A DNA stretch of 28,047 nucleotides from CAILHX01 sp036561085 (lineage in GTDB: Bacteria > Pseudomonadota > Gammaproteobacteria > Burkholderiales > Methylophilaceae): positions 1-28,047 of the forward strand of contig DATBPY010000141.1 in assembly GCA_036561085.1 (NCBI GenBank), given 5' to 3'. The position numbers and the translations under genes are program-made. The notes below the pieces were generated by a model that saw only the letters and a list, made by a program, of their open reading frames with translations, did no database searches and was not told the DNA's origin. Each line of letters opens with the position of its first letter. Within the stretch, counting starts at the first letter, position 1. Positions 22,195 through 28,047 of this stretch are shown piece by piece.

Positions 22195-22252
22195 CAGATC
22201 CAGACGATCCAAGTTTTTGCAGCGGTCTCTTATATACCTGCTTGATTATGTG

Positions 22253-22285
22253 TTGACCTTGTAAATGAGAACGGTTATCATTATC
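22253..22285 (+). promoter_or_regulatory. hemP promoter with overlapping Fur box
   Basis: -35 TTGACC (22253-22258), 17-base spacer, -10 TATCAT (22276-22281). AATGAGAACGGTTATCATT, continuing to TATC at 22285, resembles the Fur consensus and covers the -10. This is the same layout as upstream of tonB. The expected start coincides with the A of ATG 22288. Confidence 0.75.
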
Positions 22286-22287
22286 AC

Positions 22288-22473
22288 ATGAAAGAGCAAT
22301 CTCCAAATGACCAGGCCCGTACAAACGCCATGCAAACGGGCGTCAGAGAGCCGTTGCTGCATGTTGATAGCAGTATGTTATTCAAAGGCGCACAGGAAAT
22401 CATCATCGATCATATGGGTCAGGAGTATCGCTTGCGTCTGACCAGCCAAGGCAAACTGCTGCTCACCAAGTAG
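22288..22473 (+). CDS. hemP: Hemin uptake protein HemP
   Basis: The protein has 61 residues. The C-terminal half matches the HemP family: SSMLFKGAQEIIIDHMGQEY followed by RLRLTSQGKLLLTK. In betaproteobacteria HemP/HmuP proteins regulate or assist haem uptake; in some they activate the haem receptor gene. They are small cytosolic proteins. No haem receptor lies beside this copy, which stands alone under a Fur-type promoter. There is no Shine-Dalgarno sequence before ATG 22288, and the promoter predicts a leaderless mRNA. An in-frame ATG at 22330 would give a 47-residue form still containing the conserved domain. A terminator follows. Confidence 0.9.
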   Translation: MKEQSPNDQARTNAMQTGVREPLLHVDSSMLFKGAQEIIIDHMGQEYRLRLTSQGKLLLTK

Positions 22474-22519
22474 CTCTCATTATTGATAACTCCCGAGGCC
22501 GAAAGGTCTCACCTCGTTG

Positions 22520-22556
22520 CACCGCCACTCGGTCATTCCTTTGGCGGTGTTTTTTT
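22520..22556 (+). terminator. Rho-independent terminator downstream of hemP
   Basis: CACCGCCA and TGGCGGTG pair as a perfect 8-base stem with a 14-base loop, followed by seven T's, 47 bases after the hemP stop. Confidence 0.85.
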
Positions 22557-22593
22557 GCCCATTCCGCGTGGGAAAAGCGCCAGATGCGAATCT

Positions 22594-22610
22594 AAATGAG
22601 AATGATAGTA
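22594..22610 (+). promoter_or_regulatory. Fur-box-like sequence upstream of the bacterioferritin pair
   Basis: AAATGAGAATGATAGTA matches one and a half repeats of the Fur hexamer array. It lies about 65 bases before the bfr start. I could not place a clear -35/-10 pair next to it. Confidence 0.6.
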
Positions 22611-22675
22611 CGCGCTTGCGCCTTTGCTGGAGCCCGCGTAGCATCCGCCACGTATCAGTATCCAAGGAGCGCGAC

Positions 22676-23176
22676 ATGAAGGGTGAAAAGAAAATCATAG
22701 ATATTCTCAATGGGCTGTTGGCCGGGGAATTGACGGCTGTCGATCAATATCTCGCGCATGGCGAGATGTATGCCGATATGGGGCTGGGCCATCTGGCTGA
22801 AAAGAGCCTGCATGAATCCAACCACGAAGGCCAGCACGCACGGGCGTTGATCAAACGCATCTTGTTTCTGGAAGGCGTTCCTAATCTGGCCAAACGTCAT
22901 ACGATGAACATCGGCAAGACCGTCAGCGAAATGCTGAAATCCGACCTGGCGCTGGAATACAAAGTAGTCGGCGATCTGAAAAAAGCCATGGCGGTATGCG
23001 AAAAAGAACAGGATTACGTCAGTCGCGAGATGTTGCTGGTGCAACTGGACGATACCGAAATGGATCATGCCTATTGGCTGGAACAACAACTGGGCTTGAT
23101 CAATCTGGTGGGCCTGCAGAACTACCTGCAAAGCCAGATGAAATCGGATGGTTCAGTATCAGGAGACACGCCATGA
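22676..23176 (+). CDS. bfr: Bacterioferritin subunit with ferroxidase site but no haem-ligand Met
   Basis: The protein has 166 residues, starting MKGEKKIIDILN. AAGGAG six bases before ATG 22676 fixes the start; the open frame reaches back to 22517, but that part is not Bfr-like. The ferritin-like four-helix bundle aligns with E. coli Bfr. The di-iron ligands are retained: E18, E51, H54, E94, and E128/H131 (one-residue insertion against E127/H130). The haem-binding Met at position 52 is Gly. Bacterioferritin stores iron as a mineral in a 24-subunit shell. The stop overlaps the next bfr gene's start as ATGA, so the two subunits are probably co-assembled. The tail SDGSVSGDTP is longer than usual. 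Confidence 0.95.
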   Translation: MKGEKKIIDILNGLLAGELTAVDQYLAHGEMYADMGLGHLAEKSLHESNHEGQHARALIKRILFLEGVPNLAKRHTMNIGKTVSEMLKSDLALEYKVVGDLKKAMAVCEKEQDYVSREMLLVQLDDTEMDHAYWLEQQLGLINLVGLQNYLQSQMKSDGSVSGDTP

Positions 23177-23655
23177 AAGGCAATAAAGCCGTCATCGCCA
23201 TGCTCAACGGCGTGCTCAAGAATGAACTGACCGCGATCAATCAGTATTTCCTGCACGCGCGTATGTTCCGCAACTGGGGGCTGGAAAAACTCAACGATTA
23301 CCAATACAAACAATCCATACGCGTGATGAAGGAAGCGGATGAATTGATAGAACGCGTGCTGTTCCTGGAAGGCCTGCCCAATCTGCAGAATCTGGGCAAG
23401 TTGATGATAGGCGAGCATGTGGTGGAATGCCTGAAAAGCGACCTGCATCTGGAGCGTAGCGTCAATCACCCGGCGCTGGTGGAAGGCATCGCATTGTGCG
23501 AAACATTGCAGGATTTCGTCAGCCGCGACCTGCTGGAAGAGCTGCTGGAGCATTGCGAAGAAGCCATAGACTGGCTGGAGACCCAGCATAGCCTGATCAA
23601 AGATGTCACCCTGCCGAACTACCTGCAGGCGCATATGGAAAGTGAAGGCGACTGA
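23173..23655 (+). CDS. bfr: Bacterioferritin subunit with haem-ligand Met but degenerate ferroxidase site
   Basis: The protein has 160 residues, starting MKGNKAVIAMLNGVLKNELT; ATG 23173 overlaps the upstream stop and has AGGAGA before it. Closer overall to E. coli Bfr (INQYFLHARMF, NWGLEKLND, ERVLFLEGLPNLQNLGKL) and keeps M52, the axial haem ligand. It keeps E18 and E94, but E51 is Val, H54 is Glu, and the E127/H130 pair is replaced (C128/A131 in equivalent positions). It should therefore carry haem at dimer interfaces and be poor at iron oxidation. Together with the preceding subunit it fits the heteropolymer model known from Neisseria and Magnetospirillum. A terminator follows. Confidence 0.95.
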   Translation: MKGNKAVIAMLNGVLKNELTAINQYFLHARMFRNWGLEKLNDYQYKQSIRVMKEADELIERVLFLEGLPNLQNLGKLMIGEHVVECLKSDLHLERSVNHPALVEGIALCETLQDFVSRDLLEELLEHCEEAIDWLETQHSLIKDVTLPNYLQAHMESEGD

Positions 23656-23687
23656 GTTTTTTCAATAATCCAGACACAAACGCATAC

Positions 23688-23716
23688 AAAAAAGCCGCAG
23701 ACCTCTGCGGCTTTTT
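23688..23716 (+). terminator. Rho-independent terminator after the bfr pair
   Basis: AAAAAAGCCGCAG and CTGCGGCTTTTT form a strong stem with the four-base loop ACCT and T's on both strands, so it may work in either direction. It lies 32 bases after the stop. Confidence 0.93.
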
Positions 23717-23718
23717 CA

Positions 23719-23759
23719 TTGACAGGGGAACCTTTTTGTATGAGAATGATTCTCATACA
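23719..23759 (+). promoter_or_regulatory. bfd promoter with perfect Fur palindrome
   Basis: -35 TTGACA (23719-23724), 17-base spacer and -10 GAGAAT (23742-23747). TGTATGAGAAT-G-ATTCTCATACA (23737-23759) is a perfect 11+1+11 inverted repeat containing a near-ideal Fur site over the -10. Repression in iron-replete cells is predicted. The leader to ATG 23808 is about 55 bases. Confidence 0.88.
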
Positions 23760-23807
23760 CAGGTAGTGAATTAAATCACTATTAAACCTGTCCGGAGAAA
23801 AGTTTAC

Positions 23808-24026
23808 ATGTACGTTTGTGTTTGTATGGCAGTGACGGAGCGTCAGATTCATCAAGCCGCCCGCAATGGTGCCAAAACCCTGAAAGATCTGAGACACGAG
23901 CTCGGCGTTTCGTCGCAGTGCGGTCAATGTGCGGGTTGCGCCAAACAATGCCTGAAAGAAGCGCAACAGCAACAGTCATCCCACCACAGCAGCGCCAGCG
24001 GCATGCTGACCCCTGCCTGCGCCTGA
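23808..24026 (+). CDS. bfd: Bacterioferritin-associated ferredoxin (Bfd)
   Basis: The protein has 72 residues. The [2Fe-2S] ligands follow the Bfd/Fer2_BFD pattern C4-x-C6 (MYVCVCMAVTERQI) and C38-x-x-C41 (SSQCGQCAGC). The region up to about residue 50 is the whole domain; a Gln/Ser/His-rich tail of about 20 residues has no family counterpart that I recognise. Bfd binds bacterioferritin and donates electrons to its haem to release stored iron. Its Fur-controlled expression under iron starvation, next to the bfr pair, fits this role. There is no strong ribosome binding site (GGAG lies about 11 bases upstream of ATG 23808). Confidence 0.94.
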   Translation: MYVCVCMAVTERQIHQAARNGAKTLKDLRHELGVSSQCGQCAGCAKQCLKEAQQQQSSHHSSASGMLTPACA

Positions 24027-24082
24027 CATAATATTTCCTCGTCTCCGCGGTACAATCAGGCTTTTAATTAAAGCCCTTCATT

Positions 24083-24925
24083 ATGTTGAGTTACCGCCAC
24101 GCATTTCATGCGGGCAGCCACGCTGACGTCCTCAAGCACTTCATCCTGGTGCAGTTGCTGCAATACCTGAACCAGAAGGACAAGCCTTACTGGGTCATCG
24201 ATACCCACGCTGGCGCGGGCATGTATGCGCTGGATGAAGGCTATGCCGCACAGAACGCAGAATACAAAAGCGGCATCGCCAAGTTGTGGGCGCGTAACGA
24301 TCTGCCTGCGCCGTTGATGGAGTATGTGACGCTGGTGCGCAGCTGCAACGCCGACAATGGCCTTAAAACCTATCCCGGTTCACCCATGTTCGCCAGCCGT
24401 TTGATACGACGCGACGACAGGCTACGCCTGTATGAACTGCATCCGACAGACAGCGAGCACCTGCAAGACAATTTCGCCGATGCCGGTCGCCAGGTCAAAA
24501 TGGAAACGGCGGATGGCTTTGCCGGACTGAAAGCCGTGTTACCGCCACCACCCAGACGCGGTTTGATATTGATAGACCCGCCTTACGAAGAAAAGCAGGA
24601 TTACCAGCGCGTGGTAAAGGCCTTGAACGATGCCCTTAAGCGTTTCGCCACAGGCACTTACGCGGTGTGGTATCCCATGTTGCAACGTCAGGAATCCATC
24701 CAGTTCGTGGAACATCTCCAACAACTTCCAGTGCAAAACTGGCTACATGTCGGGCTGACGGTGCATACTCCTGCATTGGATGGTTTCGGCATGCATGGCA
24801 GCGGTATGTTCATCATCAACCCGCCATGGACGTTTAAACAGACCTTGCAAACAGTGATGCCCTTTTTGACTAAAGAACTGGCGCAGGACGACGGCGCGCA
24901 ATTTATCATCGAGTCGAGTGAGTGA
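24083..24925 (+). CDS. rlmJ: 23S rRNA (adenine(2030)-N6)-methyltransferase RlmJ
   Basis: The protein has 280 residues, starting MLSYRHAFHAGSHADVLKH, a family hallmark. The SAM-binding motif is VIDTHAGAGMYAL (about 38-50), the target-adenine motif is DPPYEEKQDY (165-174), and YELHP (117-121) lies in the cofactor pocket. GSGMFIINPPWTF and the C-terminal helix complete the family profile. It methylates A2030 of 23S rRNA, a non-essential modification made before 50S assembly. The short upstream gap (24027-24082) holds TACAAT at 24051 as a possible -10. The stop overlaps the start of the following TPR gene (TGATG), so the two are translationally coupled although their functions appear unrelated. 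Confidence 0.96.
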   Translation: MLSYRHAFHAGSHADVLKHFILVQLLQYLNQKDKPYWVIDTHAGAGMYALDEGYAAQNAEYKSGIAKLWARNDLPAPLMEYVTLVRSCNADNGLKTYPGSPMFASRLIRRDDRLRLYELHPTDSEHLQDNFADAGRQVKMETADGFAGLKAVLPPPPRRGLILIDPPYEEKQDYQRVVKALNDALKRFATGTYAVWYPMLQRQESIQFVEHLQQLPVQNWLHVGLTVHTPALDGFGMHGSGMFIINPPWTFKQTLQTVMPFLTKELAQDDGAQFIIESSE

Positions 24926-26874
24926 TGGCCAAACGCCCTAAAAAAACAGTGGTTAAAACTAAACCTCAGTCTAAATTTGAAACACCGACTGCGGCAGCGC
25001 AGGCATTGCGATTGCTAGAGCAGGGGCAGACGTTCGAGGCGTTGCAGATATGTATAAAAGCCTTGCAAGAAGGGCAACGTAATGTCGATCTAAGCAACGT
25101 CGCGGGCGTGTGTGCGATAAAGCTCGGTGAACACGCGCTGGCCGAACAACTGTGGCAGCATGCGTTGGAACTCGACTCCAGCTATGCCCAAGCTTGGTTC
25201 AACCTGGGTCTGATGCATGAAAAAGCCGGCGAGTTCTTCCAGGCTGAGCTTGAATACATGCGGGCTGTGGGTTTCGACCCCGCTAATACCGATGCAGGCG
25301 CGATGTTGGCCAGGCTTCTGATCCGTGCAGGCAGACATGATGAGGCCGAGCAGTATCTGCGCCGCATATTGTCGGTCGATCCCAACCACGTGCAGGCTAA
25401 CAACAACCTGGGGCTGGTGCTGTCGAATCGTCGCTTGTATAACGAAGCCGAGCAGCATTATCTTAAGTCGCTGTCGGTCGCTGCCGACGATGTTTCTGCC
25501 TTGGTCAATATGGGTGTGCTGTTGGCGGCAACGGATCGCAGCGGTGACGCCGAAAAGTACTATAAACGGGCGCTGGAAGTAGAGCCGCAAAATCCGATGG
25601 CGCTGACCAATTACGGTTTATTGCTGGAGAAGCTGTCTCGTTTAGAAGAAGCCGAAGATTGCCAGCGTCAGGCGCTGGCGGCATTGTCCAGCTCCGAGCA
25701 GATACTGTCTAATCTGGCGAACCTGCTGAGCGGCTATAGGCGAGAAGAAGAGGCGGAGCCTTACCTGCTCATGGCGTTGAAGATCAATCCCGAATCCGCG
25801 TTCGCACACACCAATTACGGTGTGCTGATGAGCAACCTGAAACGTGACGCCGAGGCAGAAACCTATTTCCGCAAAGCCATGGCATTGAAGCCAGACTACA
25901 TGCTGCCGCAATTGAATCTGGGTCTCTTGCAACTTGCGCAAGGCCGCTTCGCCGAAGGCTGGAAGAACTATGAAGCGCGCTACGATCCGCGCTTGGCGGA
26001 CAACGGCATCCCCCTCCCGAACATCAGCGCGCCGCAATGGCAAGGTGAAGACCTCAACGGCAAAAAACTGTTGGTATGGAGCGAGCAGGGCTACGGCGAT
26101 CAGATCCAGTGCAGTCGTTACTTTCCGTTATTCAAACAACGCTGGAATGTGGACATCACCCTGGTATGCCGGCCATCGCTGATGACGCTGTTCGAGACAC
26201 TCGCAGGCGTGGACAAGACGCGCACGCATGACCCGGATCTGTTACTGACCGAGGATTATGATTACTGGGTGATGCCGTTCAGCATCCCGCTGCATTGGGG
26301 GACGGGCAGTATCCCCACCAACATTCCCTACCTCAGCGCCACGCCTGAGAATATCAGCCGCTGGCAACCGAAATTGGGAGAGGCCGGGTTAAATCAGGAG
26401 GCATTCAAAGTCGGCTTGGTATGGCGCGGTAATCCTTATCATCACAACAACAAATGGCGTTCGATGATGGACCCCATGCAGCTATCGTCTTTGTTCGATG
26501 TAGAAGGTGCCATTTTTGTCAGCTTGCAACACAAAGGCGATAGTGCCGCAATCAAGGCTTTTTCAAAGCATCCGGCCTTCATCAATGTGGGCGATGCATT
26601 GCAAGACTTTGCCGATACCGCTGCGGTCATCTCGCAATTGGATCTGGTCATTACCGTGGATACCTCAGTCGCTCATCTGGCGGGTGCTATGGGTAAGCCG
26701 TGCTGGGTGATGCTGCCGTACTATCGTCCCGATTGGCGATGGATGCATGACCGCACCGATTCGCCTTGGTACCCCTCGATCCGTTTGTTCAGGCAGGGAG
26801 AGGATGAGAATTGGGGCTCGGTGATCGCCACCATCCAACAGGAACTCCAGGCACTCATCGCCACATCAAAATAG
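24925..26874 (+). CDS. TPR-repeat protein with C-terminal GT-B/glycosyltransferase-9-like domain
   Basis: The protein has 649 residues from ATG 24925. A basic N-terminus (MAKRPKKTVVKTKP) precedes about eight or nine TPR units (about 25-350), such as AWFNLGLMHEKAGEFFQAE and VQANNNLGLVLSNRRLYNEA. The C-terminal third (about 365-645) has SEQGYGDQIQCSRYFPLFK, FKVGLVWRGNPYHHNNKWRS, VSLQHKGDSAA and LDLVITVDTSVAHLAGAMGK. This layout is common in proteobacterial TPR proteins whose C-terminus resembles ADP-heptose-type glycosyltransferases (family 9). The acceptor and donor are unknown. It overlaps the rlmJ stop by one base, so its translation depends on rlmJ. No signal peptide is present, so it is probably cytosolic or membrane-peripheral. 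Confidence 0.87.
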   Translation: MAKRPKKTVVKTKPQSKFETPTAAAQALRLLEQGQTFEALQICIKALQEGQRNVDLSNVAGVCAIKLGEHALAEQLWQHALELDSSYAQAWFNLGLMHEKAGEFFQAELEYMRAVGFDPANTDAGAMLARLLIRAGRHDEAEQYLRRILSVDPNHVQANNNLGLVLSNRRLYNEAEQHYLKSLSVAADDVSALVNMGVLLAATDRSGDAEKYYKRALEVEPQNPMALTNYGLLLEKLSRLEEAEDCQRQALAALSSSEQILSNLANLLSGYRREEEAEPYLLMALKINPESAFAHTNYGVLMSNLKRDAEAETYFRKAMALKPDYMLPQLNLGLLQLAQGRFAEGWKNYEARYDPRLADNGIPLPNISAPQWQGEDLNGKKLLVWSEQGYGDQIQCSRYFPLFKQRWNVDITLVCRPSLMTLFETLAGVDKTRTHDPDLLLTEDYDYWVMPFSIPLHWGTGSIPTNIPYLSATPENISRWQPKLGEAGLNQEAFKVGLVWRGNPYHHNNKWRSMMDPMQLSSLFDVEGAIFVSLQHKGDSAAIKAFSKHPAFINVGDALQDFADTAAVISQLDLVITVDTSVAHLAGAMGKPCWVMLPYYRPDWRWMHDRTDSPWYPSIRLFRQGEDENWGSVIATIQQELQALIATSK

Positions 26875-26879
26875 AAAAT

Positions 26880-26908
26880 TTGATTTATCGTTAATTAGTT
26901 GCTACACT
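26880..26908 (+). promoter_or_regulatory. Sigma-70 promoter predicting a leaderless transcript
   Basis: -35 TTGATT (26880-26885), 17-base spacer, extended -10 TGC-TACACT (hexamer 26903-26908). With a six-base discriminator the expected start is 26915, the A of the next gene's ATG. Confidence 0.72.
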
Positions 26909-26914
26909 TTTTTC

Positions 26915-27232
26915 ATGCAGATTCACGTTGGCGAAACTTGGGGCAAAAAGCGTAACACCGGAGAACTGGTGGTTTATCTGGTGTTAAAGGCTGATCGCAA
27001 GGGCAATTTGACCCTGCAAAACCTGTCGACGCCGCACAGCGTGTTCGAAACAGATGCCGAAAAGCTGGAAATGGGCCATTATTTCCGCGTCAGCGAAACG
27101 CCCTACGTCAATCTCAACGCCAAACGCAGTAAAAAACAAAAGAGCCACGTCAAGATCACGCGCTGCCCGCGTACCGTAGACTTGTTCGAAGGTCGTGCCG
27201 ACAGCGAATTCCCGATGTTGCTTGCCGCGTAA
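26915..27232 (+). CDS. Hypothetical protein, 105 residues, basic and beta-rich
   Basis: I do not recognise the family. The protein is 105 residues, soluble, with no signal peptide. It begins MQIHVGETWGKKRNTGELVV and has a basic mid-section (LNAKRSKKQKSHVKITRCPR, about 68-87) that could contact nucleic acid. Strand-like segments alternate with short turns. There is no Shine-Dalgarno sequence, and the preceding bases are a T run directly after the -10, so the mRNA should be leaderless. The next in-frame Met is at residue 53, too far in to be the real start. It stands between the TPR gene and the small exported protein gene, 31 bases before the latter, which may share its transcript. Codon usage resembles that of its neighbours, so I judge it real. 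Confidence 0.75.
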   Translation: MQIHVGETWGKKRNTGELVVYLVLKADRKGNLTLQNLSTPHSVFETDAEKLEMGHYFRVSETPYVNLNAKRSKKQKSHVKITRCPRTVDLFEGRADSEFPMLLAA

Positions 27233-27263
27233 AGCTCCTTTTTCACCATTAGGAGAAATTGAT

Positions 27264-27527
27264 ATGAAACCGCAATGGATCGTCATCCCCCTATTGCTCG
27301 TCGCCACCGCATCCTGGGCAGCAGACACCACAGCCTCTGCAGATAGCAAGACCACGGAGGTCACGGTTACCAAATCCGCTCCCCAAAAACAACCCAGCAC
27401 CATGCAAAAAGCGGGCGATTCGGTCAAGAACACTTACCACAAGACCGTGACCACGCTGAAAAAGCATGGCAAAAGAGCGCCTTGCACGAAAGAAGCAAAA
27501 AGCATGGGGCAATGCCACACCACCTAA
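27264..27527 (+). CDS. Small exported protein, 87 residues, with C-terminal Cys pair
   Basis: AGGAG eight bases before ATG 27264 sets the start; the open frame runs further back to 27195, but those codons look non-coding. The signal peptide is MKPQWIVIPLLLVATASWAA. The mature part is Thr/Lys/Ser-rich (DTTASADSKTTEVTVTKSAP), then MQKAGDSVKNTYHKTVTTLK, and ends with two Cys at residues 74 and 84 that could form a disulfide. It is probably a periplasmic protein of unknown function. I recognise no family. It may be co-transcribed with the 105-residue gene upstream. It converges with greB, with 18 bases between the stops and no clear terminator. Confidence 0.78.
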   Translation: MKPQWIVIPLLLVATASWAADTTASADSKTTEVTVTKSAPQKQPSTMQKAGDSVKNTYHKTVTTLKKHGKRAPCTKEAKSMGQCHTT

Positions 27528-27545
27528 GTTAAGGGTTGTATTGAT

Positions 27546-28043
27546 TCAGGCTTTGTAACGGACGGCGATCACTTCATATTCTTCATCGCCGCCCGGTGTC
27601 TGGACCCGCACCGTATCGCCTTCACTCTTGCCCAGCAATGCTTTAGCCAGCGGCGATACCCAACTGATATGCACCTTGGTTAGATCCAACTCGTCTTTAC
27701 CCACAATGCGGTAAGTGATCTCTTCGTCGCGGTTGAGCGCATACAGCGTCACCCATGCGCCGAAATATACTTTCTCCAGATTCTGCTGCTTTGCGGCATC
27801 CACCACTTCCGCCAGGTCTATGCGTTTCATCAGGAATTTCAGGCGTGCGTCTATCTGCCGCAAGCGGCGCTTGCCGTAGATGTAATCCGCATTCTCGCTA
27901 CGGTCGCCGTTGGATGCCGCCCACGACACATCCCTTACCACACTGGGGCGTTCCACTTTGCATAGTTGATCCCACTCGGCTTTGAGTACCGCGAAACCTT
28001 CGGGCGTGATGTAGTTCTTTTCGTCTGGGAGCTTGCTTACCAT
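27546..28043 (-). CDS. greB: Transcription elongation factor GreB
   Basis: The protein has 165 residues. The N-terminal coiled coil contains VSWAASNGDRSENADYIYGK, where the tip Asp and Glu (in DRSENADY) coordinate the Mg2+ that activates RNA cleavage by RNA polymerase. RRLRQIDARLKFLMKRI is typical of GreB rather than GreA. The C-terminal FKBP-like domain contains VYFGAWVTLYALNRDEEITY, WVSPLAKALLGKSEGDTV and ends EVIAVRYKA. GreB rescues backtracked polymerase. ATG 28043-28041 lies four bases from the window edge, so an upstream in-frame start, the ribosome binding site and the promoter are not visible. Confidence 0.95.
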   Translation of the reverse strand: MVSKLPDEKNYITPEGFAVLKAEWDQLCKVERPSVVRDVSWAASNGDRSENADYIYGKRRLRQIDARLKFLMKRIDLAEVVDAAKQQNLEKVYFGAWVTLYALNRDEEITYRIVGKDELDLTKVHISWVSPLAKALLGKSEGDTVRVQTPGGDEEYEVIAVRYKA

Positions 28044-28047
28044 CAGC

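Noticed and set aside
22517..22675. Upstream ATG extending the first bacterioferritin by 53 residues
   Set aside because: The extra part overlaps the hemP terminator and the Fur box and is unlike Bfr; AAGGAG precedes ATG 22676.
22996..23172. Upstream start for the second bacterioferritin inside the first gene
   Set aside because: The extra residues are frame-shifted translation of the first bfr gene; ATG 23173 has AGGAGA and the family's MKG start.
24060..24077. Near-palindrome GCTTTTAATTAAAGC before rlmJ as a terminator
   Set aside because: The stem is only five base pairs of mostly A/T and there is no T run after it; it is probably chance within the leader.
1..28047. CRISPR array, insertion sequence or prophage
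   Set aside because: No regularly spaced repeats, transposase, integrase or phage structural genes were seen on either strand.

Overview
The window looks like a chromosomal stretch from a mesophilic betaproteobacterium, most likely of the Nitrosomonadales (Gallionellaceae- or Methylophilaceae-like). The evidence is a PEP-CTERM-type epsB/D/E/F/G/L exopolysaccharide locus, a HemP hemin-uptake protein, a TonB-ExbB-ExbD plus catecholate-receptor cluster, paired bacterioferritins, and betaproteobacterial-looking DUF2721 and DUF4197 proteins. The lineage call is inference from protein style, not from a marker search. I find no CRISPR array, insertion sequence or phage genes.

Region 1 (1-9984, minus strand) is one side of an exopolysaccharide locus. 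In transcription order it reads: acyltransferase, epsL outer-membrane barrel, epsB undecaprenyl-phosphate sugar-phosphate transferase, a small PEP-CTERM-like secreted protein, epsD lipoprotein PPIase, epsE export protein, epsF chain-length regulator, epsG tyrosine-kinase-like protein, and a Wzx flippase cut by the window edge. The exosortase is not in the window. Three sequences matching the sigma-54 -24/-12 consensus precede the acyltransferase, epsL and the PEP-CTERM gene, so the locus looks like an RpoN regulon. EpsG begins with two 24-residue motifs separated by 5 residues, the layout of the c-di-GMP-binding MshEN domain, and has a degenerate P-loop. Together these suggest that polymer length or export is controlled by second messenger as well as by RpoN.

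Region 2 (9985-15620) holds tRNA-Leu(UAA), an AT-richer gene for a secreted trypsin-like protease carrying three Cys-paired repeats, DUF2721 and DUF4197 genes transcribed divergently, and htpG behind a clear sigma-32 promoter.

Region 3 (15653-24026) is an iron block. It contains tonB-exbB-exbD, a TonB-dependent siderophore receptor, its usual PKHD hydroxylase partner (YbiX/PiuC) and a PepSY membrane protein. After an intervening cold-shock gene come hemP, two overlapping bacterioferritin genes and bfd. Fur-box-like sequences precede tonB, the receptor (weak), hemP, the bfr pair and bfd. The two bacterioferritins have complementary active-site residues: one keeps the ferroxidase ligands, the other the haem-ligand Met.

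Region 4 (24083-28043) is mostly housekeeping: rlmJ coupled to a TPR/glycosyltransferase-like protein, a 105-residue unknown protein predicted to be made from a leaderless mRNA, a small exported protein, and greB on the opposite strand.
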